A stretch of 17,906 nt of DNA from Synergistaceae bacterium (lineage in GTDB: Bacteria > Synergistota > Synergistia > Synergistales > Synergistaceae): NCBI GenBank assembly GCA_031274465.1, contig JAISQC010000226.1, positions 1-17,906 of the forward strand. The letters are read 5' to 3'. The notes beneath the pieces are model-generated. The model did no database searches. It was given only the letters and a program-made list of their open reading frames with translations, and was not told where the DNA came from. This document shows positions 6,635-14,892 of the stretch, piece after piece. A program made the translations under genes and the position numbers. The first letter of the stretch is position 1. Each line of letters starts with the position of its first letter.

Positions 6635-8476
6635 TTGAAAGAAAAAATCCTGCGGTGCTGGACGGCTTTGGCGGGGCGAAACAGGAGGGTAGCCGTTCTC
6701 GATTTCTGCCTTCTGGCGGCGGCCGTCTACCTCGGGTTCGCCCTGCGCCTCACGCTGATCGTCTCCCCGGATTTCCGCGACGACCTGATTCTGGCCGCGG
6801 CGATCTATCCGGCCTGCGTTACGTTTGTCATGTGGGTCGCGGGGATTTACAGGGTATACTGGCCCCAGGCCAGCGTGGGGGAGTACGCGGGAGTAGCTCG
6901 GGCATACGTTTTGGGGTGCGCCCTCTTTTTGTGCGTTGATTACTTCACCCGCGCGCTGGTTATCCCGCGCACGTCGCTTGCGATAACGCTGTTCGCCGGG
7001 CTGGTCTTCGTCGGGTCGGCCCGCGCCTCGTGGCGTCTTGCGGAGTTTTACTCGTCGTCGGTCGTCTCCCCGTCGGGCGAGGCCAGGCGCACGATAATAA
7101 TAGGCGCCGGGGAGGCCGGAGTGTTTCTGGTCCGCGACCTGCAAAAGGGCGGGTCTTCTTTTTCACCGGTCGGCTTCATAGACGCGGACCCCCAAAAACT
7201 CGGCAAGTCCATAGCCGGCTTGCAGGTCCTTGGAAACGACGACGATCTTCTGGAAATATGCCGCTCGCTCGACGTGCGCGTGGCCCTGATCGCCATACCG
7301 TCGGCCAGCGGTGAGCGTATTCGAAAATACCTGGACGCGCTGTCGCGCTCCAACATCGAGGTGAGGGTGCTTCCGAGCCCGCGCGAGCTTGCGGGCGGCA
7401 CTGTGGGGTTTGGCAAGCTCCGGCCTGTCGAGCTGCAGGACCTGCTTCGGAGGGCGCCCATCCATCTCGACGAGGCCATGATTTCGACGGCCATCTCGGG
7501 CAAAAAGATCCTGGTGACCGGCGCCGGCGGGTCCATAGGAAGCGAGATATGCGCGCAGCTCGCCAGGCACTCGCCGGCGGAATTGTTGCTGTTGGGGCAC
7601 GGCGAGCAATCCATCTACAGCCTGACAGTCGCGCTTTCCGAGTCAGGCGATTTTGTGCCGTACAGGCCTATCATAGCCGACATCGCGGACGAATTTGCGA
7701 TGAAGCGCGTTTTCGAGGAACACCGGCCGCAGATCGTATTTCACGCCGGCGCCCACAAACACGTCCCCCTCATGGAGGAGAACCCAAGGGAAGCGCTGAG
7801 GGTAAACGCGCTCGGAACGTGGGTGGCGGCTGATCTCGCCGGTCTGTGCGGCGCTGAGAAGTTCGTGATGATCTCAACAGACAAGGCGGTGCGGCCGTCG
7901 AGCGTCATGGGCGCGACTAAGCGCGTCGCGGAGCGCCTTCTGCAAGACGCGCAGGAGTGCCATCCCGACACCGCGTACATCGCGGTGCGGTTTGGCAACG
8001 TTCTGGGAAGCAGGGGCAGCGTCGTCCCTCTGTTCGAAAGGCAGATAATGCGCGGAGGGCCCGTCACCGTGACGCATCCCGACATGCGCAGGTATTTCAT
8101 GCTGATCCCGGAGGCAGTGAGCCTCGTCCTGCAGGCGGCTTCCATGGGGCGAGGCGGGGAGCTGTACGTGCTCGACATGGGCGAGCCGGTGAACATAGCC
8201 TCGATGGCCGAGACACTGATAAGGCTGCACGGGAGGGTCCCCCACACTGAGGTGAAAATAGAGTTTACCGGGATGCGCGGAGGCGAAAAGCTTTTCGAAG
8301 AGTTGTTCTACGACCCGGCTCACGTGGACAGAACGAGCCACGACAAGATTTTTTTGTCGAAATTGGACGCGGGGGAGAGGCATTTCATAAGCGATGTGAA
8401 GGATGTTTTGAGTTCGCCTCTCGGCGGGAGCGAATTGCGGCGTGCGATTTTTTCGCTGGCTGGCGAGGATTCGTAA
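6635..8476 (+). CDS. Membrane-bound NDP-sugar 4,6-dehydratase, CapD/FlaA1/WbpM family
   Basis: A 613-residue polysaccharide-biosynthesis enzyme that typically converts UDP-GlcNAc to a 4-keto-6-deoxy sugar for surface glycans or glycoprotein modification. Residues about 18-130 hold four membrane helices. A CoA-binding-like Rossmann unit follows (IIIGAGEAG, about 154-162). The catalytic short-chain dehydrogenase domain has the cofactor motif TGAGGSIG (295-302), the Ser of STDK (414) and Met425-x3-Lys429. Met in place of the usual Tyr is the hallmark of this long membrane-bound branch. The length fits WbpM/PglF-type proteins. The start is TTG 6635, with GAGGGT (6623-6628) 6 nt upstream; the overlapping GTG at 6621 is out of frame. 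No glycosyltransferase or other sugar gene is adjacent, so the final glycan is unknown. Confidence 0.92.
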   Translation: MKEKILRCWTALAGRNRRVAVLDFCLLAAAVYLGFALRLTLIVSPDFRDDLILAAAIYPACVTFVMWVAGIYRVYWPQASVGEYAGVARAYVLGCALFLCVDYFTRALVIPRTSLAITLFAGLVFVGSARASWRLAEFYSSSVVSPSGEARRTIIIGAGEAGVFLVRDLQKGGSSFSPVGFIDADPQKLGKSIAGLQVLGNDDDLLEICRSLDVRVALIAIPSASGERIRKYLDALSRSNIEVRVLPSPRELAGGTVGFGKLRPVELQDLLRRAPIHLDEAMISTAISGKKILVTGAGGSIGSEICAQLARHSPAELLLLGHGEQSIYSLTVALSESGDFVPYRPIIADIADEFAMKRVFEEHRPQIVFHAGAHKHVPLMEENPREALRVNALGTWVAADLAGLCGAEKFVMISTDKAVRPSSVMGATKRVAERLLQDAQECHPDTAYIAVRFGNVLGSRGSVVPLFERQIMRGGPVTVTHPDMRRYFMLIPEAVSLVLQAASMGRGGELYVLDMGEPVNIASMAETLIRLHGRVPHTEVKIEFTGMRGGEKLFEELFYDPAHVDRTSHDKIFLSKLDAGERHFISDVKDVLSSPLGGSELRRAIFSLAGEDS

Positions 8477-8485
8477 TGGATTTCG

Positions 8486-8503
8486 GTTTTTCTCATGAAA
8501 AAC
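8486..8503. promoter_or_regulatory. Candidate operator: perfect 7-4-7 inverted repeat upstream of the FIST operon
   Basis: GTTTTTC-TCAT-GAAAAAC occupies the -35/spacer region just upstream of the extended -10 at 8504-8512. It could be a regulator site for the signalling operon. It could instead form a weak AT-rich hairpin ending the dehydratase transcript, but no separate U-tract follows, so I favour an operator. Confidence 0.4.
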
Positions 8504-8512
8504 TGATATAAT
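8504..8512 (+). promoter_or_regulatory. Extended -10 promoter of the FIST-kinase operon
   Basis: TGA-TATAAT (8504-8512) is a perfect extended -10 element. Transcription should start near 8519, about 30 nt before the chosen TTG start. There is no clear -35, which extended -10 promoters tolerate; the inverted repeat at 8486-8503 takes that position. Confidence 0.65.
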
Positions 8513-8548
8513 TCTCGCGTTCACGATTACGAGTTGGAGGTATTTGCC

Positions 8549-9763
8549 TTGCTGAAGTCGACGACGGTGATCACATTCGAGCTTGACGATATAGAGGCTT
8601 GCGCCTCTGAACTCGCGAAAGAGACTGCGAAAAACCTCACGCTGATGAGCGGCAGTTTCGCGCTCTTGCTGTGCGATTCCGACGTCAGGCACAACGACCT
8701 CGTGGACGGGCTCAAACGCAGGCTTGGCATCCCAATCGTGGGTTTTTCCTCGACGGCGATGATGAGCGGGGCCGATGGCATACTGGACGCGGCGGCGGTG
8801 CTGACCACAGTTACCTCGGACGACGTTCGTTTTTCCGTCGCGGCGAGCGAGCCCCTGCGCGCCGAAAACGTGTGCGAACAGATCGAGGCGACGTACGGCA
8901 GGGCGTTGTCGTCGCTTGAAGGCCCCCCGGCGCTGATAATGGCCTTTCCTCCCTGCATTCTGGGGATAACGCTCGACGCGTATCCGCGCGAGCTTGGGCG
9001 CATATCGGGGGGAGTGCCGGTATTCGGAGGGCTGCCGGCGCACGATGACGCCAACGGCAGTTCCGCCGTCTATTGCGGGGATTTCGCCTCAAACGACCGT
9101 TTGGCCCTGCTTCTGGTGTCGGGGGCTGTCAAGCCGGTCATGTCGGTGAGAAACAGCCTCAGCATGATGGCCGACCTGAAGAGGACCGTGACCAGCTCTC
9201 GCGGCAACGTCATACGCAGGGTCGGCGACGGCACGTTCGTCGAATTCCTCGAGCAGTTCGGCCTCGACGTGAAGAAAATAGCGGACGCGGAGGACAGCAA
9301 CGTGTCTTTTTCGTCGTACCCCCTGCTGATAGAGAGGGCGAATGCGCCGGATGACGACGGCGTTCTCATGGTTCGGTCCATTTTCGGCGTGGACATGGAG
9401 TCCGGCGCCGGAACCGCCATAGGGGAGGTCCCGGAGGGCAGCACTCTCTCGCTGGGGGTGCTTCGGATGCAGGATATCGAGATTTCCACGAAGGACACCG
9501 CGCTCGGCCTCATCGAGAAGATGGAGCGGAACTGCGAAGACGGTTATAGCTATTCGGTGATTTTCGCGATATCGTGCGTCGCGCGGTATTTCGTCATGGC
9601 CGGCAAGAGCGGACTGGAGGCCGACATGCTTCGGGAGATGCTGCCTCTGGGCCCCTCCTTGTCGGGGTTTTACAGCTTCGGTGAGATATGTCCTACCTCG
9701 GTGGGCGGGCATGGGGCGATGAACGCGGCTCACAACGAATCCCTCGTGCTCCTCGCGATGTAG
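8549..9763 (+). CDS. FIST-domain sensor protein, copy 1
   Basis: A 404-residue soluble protein built of FIST_N and FIST_C (F-box and intracellular signal transduction) domains, a family thought to bind small ligands such as amino acids. The FIST_C hallmark SGFYSFGEICPT is followed by AHNESLVLL at the end. FIST_N is seen as FALLLCDSDV, IPIVGFSS and LTTVTSDDV. No membrane helix, kinase or methyl-accepting domain is fused, so it must signal to a partner, most likely the histidine kinase two genes downstream. The start is TTG 8549, with GGAGG (8536-8540) 8 nt upstream. An earlier TTG at 8534 overlaps that ribosome site. This choice gives MLKST, the same beginning and length as the next gene. Its close similarity to copy 2 indicates tandem duplication. 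Confidence 0.9.
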   Translation: MLKSTTVITFELDDIEACASELAKETAKNLTLMSGSFALLLCDSDVRHNDLVDGLKRRLGIPIVGFSSTAMMSGADGILDAAAVLTTVTSDDVRFSVAASEPLRAENVCEQIEATYGRALSSLEGPPALIMAFPPCILGITLDAYPRELGRISGGVPVFGGLPAHDDANGSSAVYCGDFASNDRLALLLVSGAVKPVMSVRNSLSMMADLKRTVTSSRGNVIRRVGDGTFVEFLEQFGLDVKKIADAEDSNVSFSSYPLLIERANAPDDDGVLMVRSIFGVDMESGAGTAIGEVPEGSTLSLGVLRMQDIEISTKDTALGLIEKMERNCEDGYSYSVIFAISCVARYFVMAGKSGLEADMLREMLPLGPSLSGFYSFGEICPTSVGGHGAMNAAHNESLVLLAM

Positions 9764-9865
9764 GGTTGCGTCAGCGGTATCGCCTGTTATGAAGGCGTGA
9801 GGTATTTGCCGTAGCCGGTAAATTATAAATCATGCGCGCCAATGAGCGCGGCGGAGGACACGAAA
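9764..9865 (+). other. Spacer between the FIST genes with a copy of the first gene's leader
   Basis: The 12-nt GAGGTATTTGCC at 9799-9810 repeats exactly the ribosome-site region of the first FIST gene (8537-8548), but is no longer next to a start codon. A 5-bp hairpin CGCCT/AGGCG (9781-9797) and a TATAAA at 9824-9829 are also present. The last could be a weak internal promoter. Confidence 0.4.
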
Positions 9866-11080
9866 ATGCTCAAGTCAACGGTTGCCATCACTTACGAATT
9901 GGACGACATTCAAGCAGGGGTTTCGGAGCTGGCGGATGAGACGCTCAAAAACCTGACGCTCCAAAAGAACAGCTTCGCGCTTTTGCTGTGCGATTCCGAC
10001 GTGAAGCACGAGGAGTTCGTCGCGGAGCTGAGGCGCAAGCTGGGGGTCCCGATAGTCGGTTTTTCGACTACGGCGATGTTCAGCGGGGGCGAGGGCCTCT
10101 GCGACGGCGGGGCGATACTCACCACAGTGACGTCGGACGACGTGAATTTCTCTCTCGCGACCAGCGAGCCCCTGACGCCGGACAACGTGGCGGAAGAGAT
10201 AGAGAAGACCTACAAGAAGGCGCTCGCCGGGCTGGATGGGGCGCCGGAGCTGATCATGGCGTTTCCCCCCTACATCCTGGGGATAATGCTCGACACCTAT
10301 CCCCGCGAATTCAGCAGGGTCTCAGGCGGGGTTCCGATATTTGGAGGGCTGCCGGCGCACGACGAGGTCAACGGCAGGTCATCCGTCTATTGCGGGGATA
10401 CGGCTTCCGGCAACCGGGTGACGGCGCTGTTGCTCTCCGGGGCGGTAAAGCCGGTTATGACCGTGAAAAACTCGCTCGGATCGCTGGCGAACCTGAAGAG
10501 GACCGTCACGAGGTCCAAGGACAACGTAGTCTACAGCGTAGGCGACGATACGTTCGTGCATTTCCTCGAGCAGTTCGGCCTCGACGTCACCAAGCTCGCC
10601 AACCCGGAGGACAAGACCACGTCGTTTACCACTTATCCGCTGCTGCTAGAGCTTGCGAATGCACAGGACCTCGACGGTGTTCCGATAGTGCGCACTCTGC
10701 ACGGGGTGAACCTCGAAGATGGGTCTGGGACCGCCATAGGCGAAGTGCCGGAGGGCTGCACGCTTTCAGTGGGGGTGCTCCAGCCGCATGATATCGACAT
10801 CTCGACGCAGAACAGCACGAAAGACCTGATTGAAAAGATGAAGGAAAACGAGCGAGGCGGCTACAGGTATTCGACGGTGTTCGCCGTTTCCTGCGTGGCG
10901 AGGTATTACGTCATGGCCAGCAAAAACACCCTCGAAGCCGACGCGCTGAAAAAGGGCCTTCCGCCCGAGCTGTCGCTGTCCGGCTTCTACAGCTTCGGCG
11001 AGATATGCCCGACCTCGGTCCGCTCGGGGAAGGCCGCGAACGCGGCGCATAACGAGTCGCTGGTGCTGCTCGCTCTGTAG
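9866..11080 (+). CDS. FIST-domain sensor protein, copy 2
   Basis: A 404-residue FIST_N/FIST_C protein, the tandem paralog of the preceding gene. By eye well over half the residues are identical, and alignment appears to need no gaps. The same hallmarks are present: FALLLCDSDV, VPIVGFSTTA, FGGLPAHDE, SGFYSFGEICPTSV and AHNESLVLL. Differences cluster in patches, for example CKGG-type loop residues and the 320-340 region, which may mean a different ligand or heterodimer formation. The start is ATG 9866, with GGAGG (9853-9857) 8 nt before it. An in-frame ATG at 9842 would add eight residues but has no ribosome site and spoils the match with copy 1. It has no fused output domain. It ends 32 nt before the histidine kinase, its likely partner. 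Confidence 0.9.
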   Translation: MLKSTVAITYELDDIQAGVSELADETLKNLTLQKNSFALLLCDSDVKHEEFVAELRRKLGVPIVGFSTTAMFSGGEGLCDGGAILTTVTSDDVNFSLATSEPLTPDNVAEEIEKTYKKALAGLDGAPELIMAFPPYILGIMLDTYPREFSRVSGGVPIFGGLPAHDEVNGRSSVYCGDTASGNRVTALLLSGAVKPVMTVKNSLGSLANLKRTVTRSKDNVVYSVGDDTFVHFLEQFGLDVTKLANPEDKTTSFTTYPLLLELANAQDLDGVPIVRTLHGVNLEDGSGTAIGEVPEGCTLSVGVLQPHDIDISTQNSTKDLIEKMKENERGGYRYSTVFAVSCVARYYVMASKNTLEADALKKGLPPELSLSGFYSFGEICPTSVRSGKAANAAHNESLVLLAL

Positions 11081-11112
11081 CGCTTGACGCCACCCGGACA
11101 GCGCGCGAAACG

Positions 11113-13827
11113 ATGATCGTCGAGAGCGATAAAAAACTGACCGACTCGGAGATAAAGGAAATTATCTCCGAGTACAACAAGAACAGGCGTAAGCTCAACA
11201 AGCTGGAGCGCGGCTACGCCCAGCTTGTGACTATGTACGAGCACTCCGAGCATTTGCGCAGCTTCAACGAAAAGGAGCTGTCGGTCCAGTATTTGTACAA
11301 CCGCCTGCTGCTCGAGACATCTCCGATACTCATATTCGTGCTAGACCGGGATCTGAAATACGTCGTAGGCACCAACAAGCTGATGGAGATGCTGTCCTTC
11401 TCGGATCAGAGAGAGATGGCGAAACTGCCGTTCAGGAAGCTTTTTCTGAGGGTCGCGCCGGAGGATTGGGTGGACAGGATGGAGGATCAGTTCCGCCTCT
11501 CGCTTGCCGAGTCGCGCAGCATACATTTCAATGACAGCATAAAGATGAACTACGGTGACATTTTGCAGTTCGTGGTGTACATATCCCCGGCCATGGACTC
11601 AGGCGGGGTATGCCTGGGCCTGTCCGTGGCGCTTCACGACGTGACGGAGCTGGCCGTGGCGATCGACAGGGCGGAGGCCGCCGACAGGGCCAAGAGCACG
11701 TTTTTGGCTAACATGAGCCACGAGATACGGACTCCAATGAACGCCATAAAGGGCATGAGCGACCTGCTCCTCTTGACCAGGCTCGACGACGTGCAGAGGG
11801 GGTACGCGCAGAGCATAACAAACGCGTCGCACTCGCTGCTGGCCATCATCAACGACCTTCTGGACTTTTCCAAGATAGAGGCCGACAAGCTGGAGCTGGT
11901 GGAGGCCACGGTCGAGCTCGGTTCGCTGATAGCGGACGTGGCTGGGCTCATAAACCTCAAGGCGTCGGAGAAGAACATCGAGTTCGTCTCCCGCATCGAC
12001 CCCCTTGCCCCATCCTCGATAATATGCGACGACATAAGGCTGAAGCAGGTGTTGCTCAATTTGCTCAACAACGCCGTCAAATTCACGCACGAGGGGCATG
12101 TCGGGCTTTCCATCTCATGCGAGCCGACGCGGGGCGACATGGTGCGGCTTGTCTTCGAGATCGAGGACTCTGGGATAGGCATAAGGGAATCGGATCTGGC
12201 CCTCATATTCCAGCCGTTTGCCCAGACCGACAAATACATGAACCGAAGCGTCGAGGGCACGGGCCTCGGGCTTCCCATAAGCAGCAGGCTCGTTCGGAAA
12301 ATGGGCGGCGAGCTGAGCGTCAGGAGCGAGTACGGGCACGGCAGCGTTTTTTCATTTTCAATCGAGGTGAAGGCCGCGTCGAGCATGTCGTTGGCGTATG
12401 TGCTCTCCCCAGCGGCGAAAAGGGTCCTGTTGCTCATGGACGGGCCGCATTGCTCCGAATACGAGCAGATGCTGAGGGACCTCCTCGTCCCAGTGGACGC
12501 GTGTACGAACGAGGCGGATTTCGTATCCATGCTCGGGAAAAATTCGTACACCCATCTTATATACAGATACGACACAGGGCATGGCGTCGTCGAGTCCAAC
12601 ATGGGCGCCATACCGGACGGGTGCCGGATAGTGGCGGTGAAGAACATAAGGGTGGCAGCGAAGCAGAACACCGGGGCGAACATCTACGTGCTTTTCGAGC
12701 CAGTCCTCGTGACCGCGGTGGCGCAGGTCATCAACAACGTGAAGGCCGCCTCGCCGGAGTCGAAGGCAGGCAGCGACGTCATCGGCGCGTTCAAGTGCGT
12801 CGGCACCGAAATTCTTTTGGTGGACGACAATGACATCAACCTGATGGTGGAGAGCGAGCTGCTTCGCCAATACGGGGTGGAGGCGGACACGGCCGAGGGC
12901 GCGCGGATCGCCTACGACATGGTTGAGGGAAAGCGGTACGACATAATCTTCATGGACCACATGATGCCCGAGATAAACGGCATAGAGGCAACCAAGGCGC
13001 TGCGCGCCGCTCCGGGCTGGACGCAGACTGTCCCCATAATCGCGCTCACAGCCAACGCCATAACGGGGATGAGGGAGACATACATCGCCTGTGGCATGAA
13101 CGACTACATAAGCAAGCCGATAGAGATTCCGGAGCTCAACAGGATGCTCCTGAAATGGCTGCCGAAGGAAAAGATAGAGATCGTCGAGGCAATCAAGAGC
13201 GAATCCAGCCCCGGCAGCAGCCTCGTCGGAAAGCTGTCCGCAGAGCTCGACACGGAAACCGCGCTCGCCAACATAGGCGGCTCGGAGGACGCTTACATCG
13301 GAGTCATCAAGGCATTCATGACGAGCATCCCCGAAAAGCTGTCGAGGATGGCGGACTACGTCGAGCACAACGACTTCGACAGCTTCAGGATCGACATACA
13401 CGCGTGCAAGAGCTCGCTCGCGAACATAGGGGCAATGGACGTGTCCGAGGAAGCCAGGGCGCTGGAGATGGCGACGATATCTCAGAACAACGTCTTCGTC
13501 AAAAATAATTTCCGCGAGTTCACGGCCCATGTCGAAGGGCTGTTGTCCTTCATCGGCAACATCGTGTCCGGGAACGTGTTCGAGGAAGACCAGATAAAGG
13601 CCAGAGGCAGCGTCGAAGTGCTTCGCAACCTGCTCGAAGATGTGCGGGTGATGATCGACAACCTCGAACACGAGGTCGCGATGGAGCTGATGGACAGGAT
13701 AACCTCCGAGAGCTACGGGCTGGAACTAGACAGGCAGTTGTTCCGGATACGCGCGGCCATCGACTCGTTCGGCTACGACATCGCGTCCGGCATAATCACG
13801 TCGATCCTTAAAACAGAGGACAGGTAG
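11113..13827 (+). CDS. Cytoplasmic hybrid histidine kinase (PAS-HisKA-HATPase-pseudoREC-REC-HPt)
   Basis: A 904-residue phosphorelay kinase with no membrane segment. In order: charged coiled coil (about 1-60); PAS-like sensor (about 70-180); HisKA with phospho-acceptor His203 in NMSHEIRTPMN; HATPase with N-box NLLNNAVKF (about 314-322), G1 DSGIGI and G2 GTGLGL (about 350-387); degenerate receiver (about 437-545) lacking the acidic pair and with FEP instead of the conserved Lys-Pro; true receiver with DD in LLVDDND, Asp615 in FMDHMMP and Lys668; HPt with His763 in HACKSSLANIGA; and a further helical tail (about 825-904) of unknown kind. Having no input domain beyond PAS, it probably takes its signal from the FIST proteins. 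The start is ATG 11113, with only a weak ribosome site, so coupling to the FIST gene is likely. The TAG is immediately followed by the ATG of the regulator. Confidence 0.92.
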   Translation: MIVESDKKLTDSEIKEIISEYNKNRRKLNKLERGYAQLVTMYEHSEHLRSFNEKELSVQYLYNRLLLETSPILIFVLDRDLKYVVGTNKLMEMLSFSDQREMAKLPFRKLFLRVAPEDWVDRMEDQFRLSLAESRSIHFNDSIKMNYGDILQFVVYISPAMDSGGVCLGLSVALHDVTELAVAIDRAEAADRAKSTFLANMSHEIRTPMNAIKGMSDLLLLTRLDDVQRGYAQSITNASHSLLAIINDLLDFSKIEADKLELVEATVELGSLIADVAGLINLKASEKNIEFVSRIDPLAPSSIICDDIRLKQVLLNLLNNAVKFTHEGHVGLSISCEPTRGDMVRLVFEIEDSGIGIRESDLALIFQPFAQTDKYMNRSVEGTGLGLPISSRLVRKMGGELSVRSEYGHGSVFSFSIEVKAASSMSLAYVLSPAAKRVLLLMDGPHCSEYEQMLRDLLVPVDACTNEADFVSMLGKNSYTHLIYRYDTGHGVVESNMGAIPDGCRIVAVKNIRVAAKQNTGANIYVLFEPVLVTAVAQVINNVKAASPESKAGSDVIGAFKCVGTEILLVDDNDINLMVESELLRQYGVEADTAEGARIAYDMVEGKRYDIIFMDHMMPEINGIEATKALRAAPGWTQTVPIIALTANAITGMRETYIACGMNDYISKPIEIPELNRMLLKWLPKEKIEIVEAIKSESSPGSSLVGKLSAELDTETALANIGGSEDAYIGVIKAFMTSIPEKLSRMADYVEHNDFDSFRIDIHACKSSLANIGAMDVSEEARALEMATISQNNVFVKNNFREFTAHVEGLLSFIGNIVSGNVFEEDQIKARGSVEVLRNLLEDVRVMIDNLEHEVAMELMDRITSESYGLELDRQLFRIRAAIDSFGYDIASGIITSILKTEDR

Positions 13828-14892
13828 ATGGACAAAGACGGACCCAATCACGCCATACTCGTTGTGGACGACGACGCCACGAACCTCCGCATGCTTCAGG
13901 AGATATTGAAGCCTTTGTACAAGGTGTACGCCGCGCCTTCCGGGGATCGGGCGCTCGCTTTTCTGGAAAACCGCGTTCCGGACATGATCCTGCTCGACGT
14001 CGAGATGCCGGTGATGAGCGGGTACGAGCTGATAAAGAGGCTGAAGGACGACGCGCGCTTCTCGTCCATCCCGGTGCTGTTCCTGACGGCACAGGAAGGG
14101 CGGGACAAGGAGGAGCAGGCTTTGCATCTGGGGGCCGTCGATTATATCTTGAAGCCTATCACGACCGGGGTGGTCAGGGCGAGGGTGAACCTGCACATCG
14201 AGCTCGAGGACTACCGCAAGCGCCTTGAGACGCTGGTGAGCGAGAAGACCGAAAAGCTGCGCCTCACGCAGGACTCGATACTGGACATTCTGGCCAACGT
14301 CACGGCATGGCGCGACAGCGGCACGGGAGGCCACATCGATCGGACTACGGCGTACACGCGCCTCGTGGTGGAGGGCCTTGCCCAAAAAAACGATCCCGAG
14401 TACGACATACCGCCCCAATACCGCGAGCACATCATAAAATCGTCGAAACTGCACGACATAGGCAAAGTGGCCGTGTCGGACAATATACTTCTCAAACCCG
14501 GGCGCCTGACGCCGGAGGAATTCGCGGAGATAAAAAAGCACACCACGTTCGGCGCTCAGATGATAGACGACGCCATAAGGGACCTCGGCGACGACTCCTC
14601 CTTCCTGCACGTGGCGAGGGAGATAGTCATCTCGCACCACGAGTGGTGGAACGGCGGCGGGTACCCAAATGGGCTTGCCGGGAGCGATATACCCATTTCC
14701 GGCCGGGTCATGGCGGTTTCGGACATATACGACTCGCTGACTTCCGAGCGCCCGTACAAGGGCCCGATGACCCACGAGGAAGCTATGGACATAATTTACA
14801 AGGAGACTGGCGTGCACTTCGACCCGAACATGATAAAGCTGCTCGAAGACACTTTCCCGCTTTTCAAGGAGATAGCCGCCGCGCTGAACTGA
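13828..14892 (+). CDS. Response regulator with HD-GYP domain (cyclic-di-GMP phosphodiesterase type)
   Basis: A 354-residue REC-HD-GYP protein, the likely output of the upstream phosphorelay. The receiver (1-125) has DDD in VVDDDATN, phospho-acceptor Asp57 in LLDVEMP, and LKP. A coiled linker (about 128-152) leads to the HD-GYP domain, with His209-Asp210 in KLHDIGK, KKHTTFGAQ, HHEWWNGGGYP (GYP at 278-280) and SDIYDSLTSERPYK. The metal ligands and the GYP loop are intact, so hydrolysis of cyclic-di-GMP (or a related cyclic dinucleotide) is expected from the family. ATG directly abuts the kinase stop, with GAGGA at 13816-13820 inside the kinase gene, so translation is coupled. The 3' end overlaps the convergent cbiA by 29 nt. 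Confidence 0.94.
   Translation: MDKDGPNHAILVVDDDATNLRMLQEILKPLYKVYAAPSGDRALAFLENRVPDMILLDVEMPVMSGYELIKRLKDDARFSSIPVLFLTAQEGRDKEEQALHLGAVDYILKPITTGVVRARVNLHIELEDYRKRLETLVSEKTEKLRLTQDSILDILANVTAWRDSGTGGHIDRTTAYTRLVVEGLAQKNDPEYDIPPQYREHIIKSSKLHDIGKVAVSDNILLKPGRLTPEEFAEIKKHTTFGAQMIDDAIRDLGDDSSFLHVAREIVISHHEWWNGGGYPNGLAGSDIPISGRVMAVSDIYDSLTSERPYKGPMTHEEAMDIIYKETGVHFDPNMIKLLEDTFPLFKEIAAALN

Noticed and set aside
6083..7144. 353-codon minus-strand frame opposite the small hypothetical gene and the dehydratase gene
   Set aside because: Antisense composition, with no motif. The plus-strand genes have ribosome sites and, for the dehydratase, family motifs.
7874..9043. 389-codon minus-strand frame across the dehydratase/FIST junction
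   Set aside because: It crosses two well-supported plus-strand genes and their promoter and has no motifs.
9842..9865. ATG 9842 as start of the second FIST protein
   Set aside because: No ribosome site precedes it, whereas ATG 9866 has GGAGG at good spacing and reproduces the N-terminus and length of the first FIST protein.
12358..13671. 437-codon minus-strand frame inside the histidine kinase gene
   Set aside because: The opposite strand encodes the receiver and HPt domains with intact motifs. The shadow is rich in His, Arg and Val, as expected for an antisense frame.
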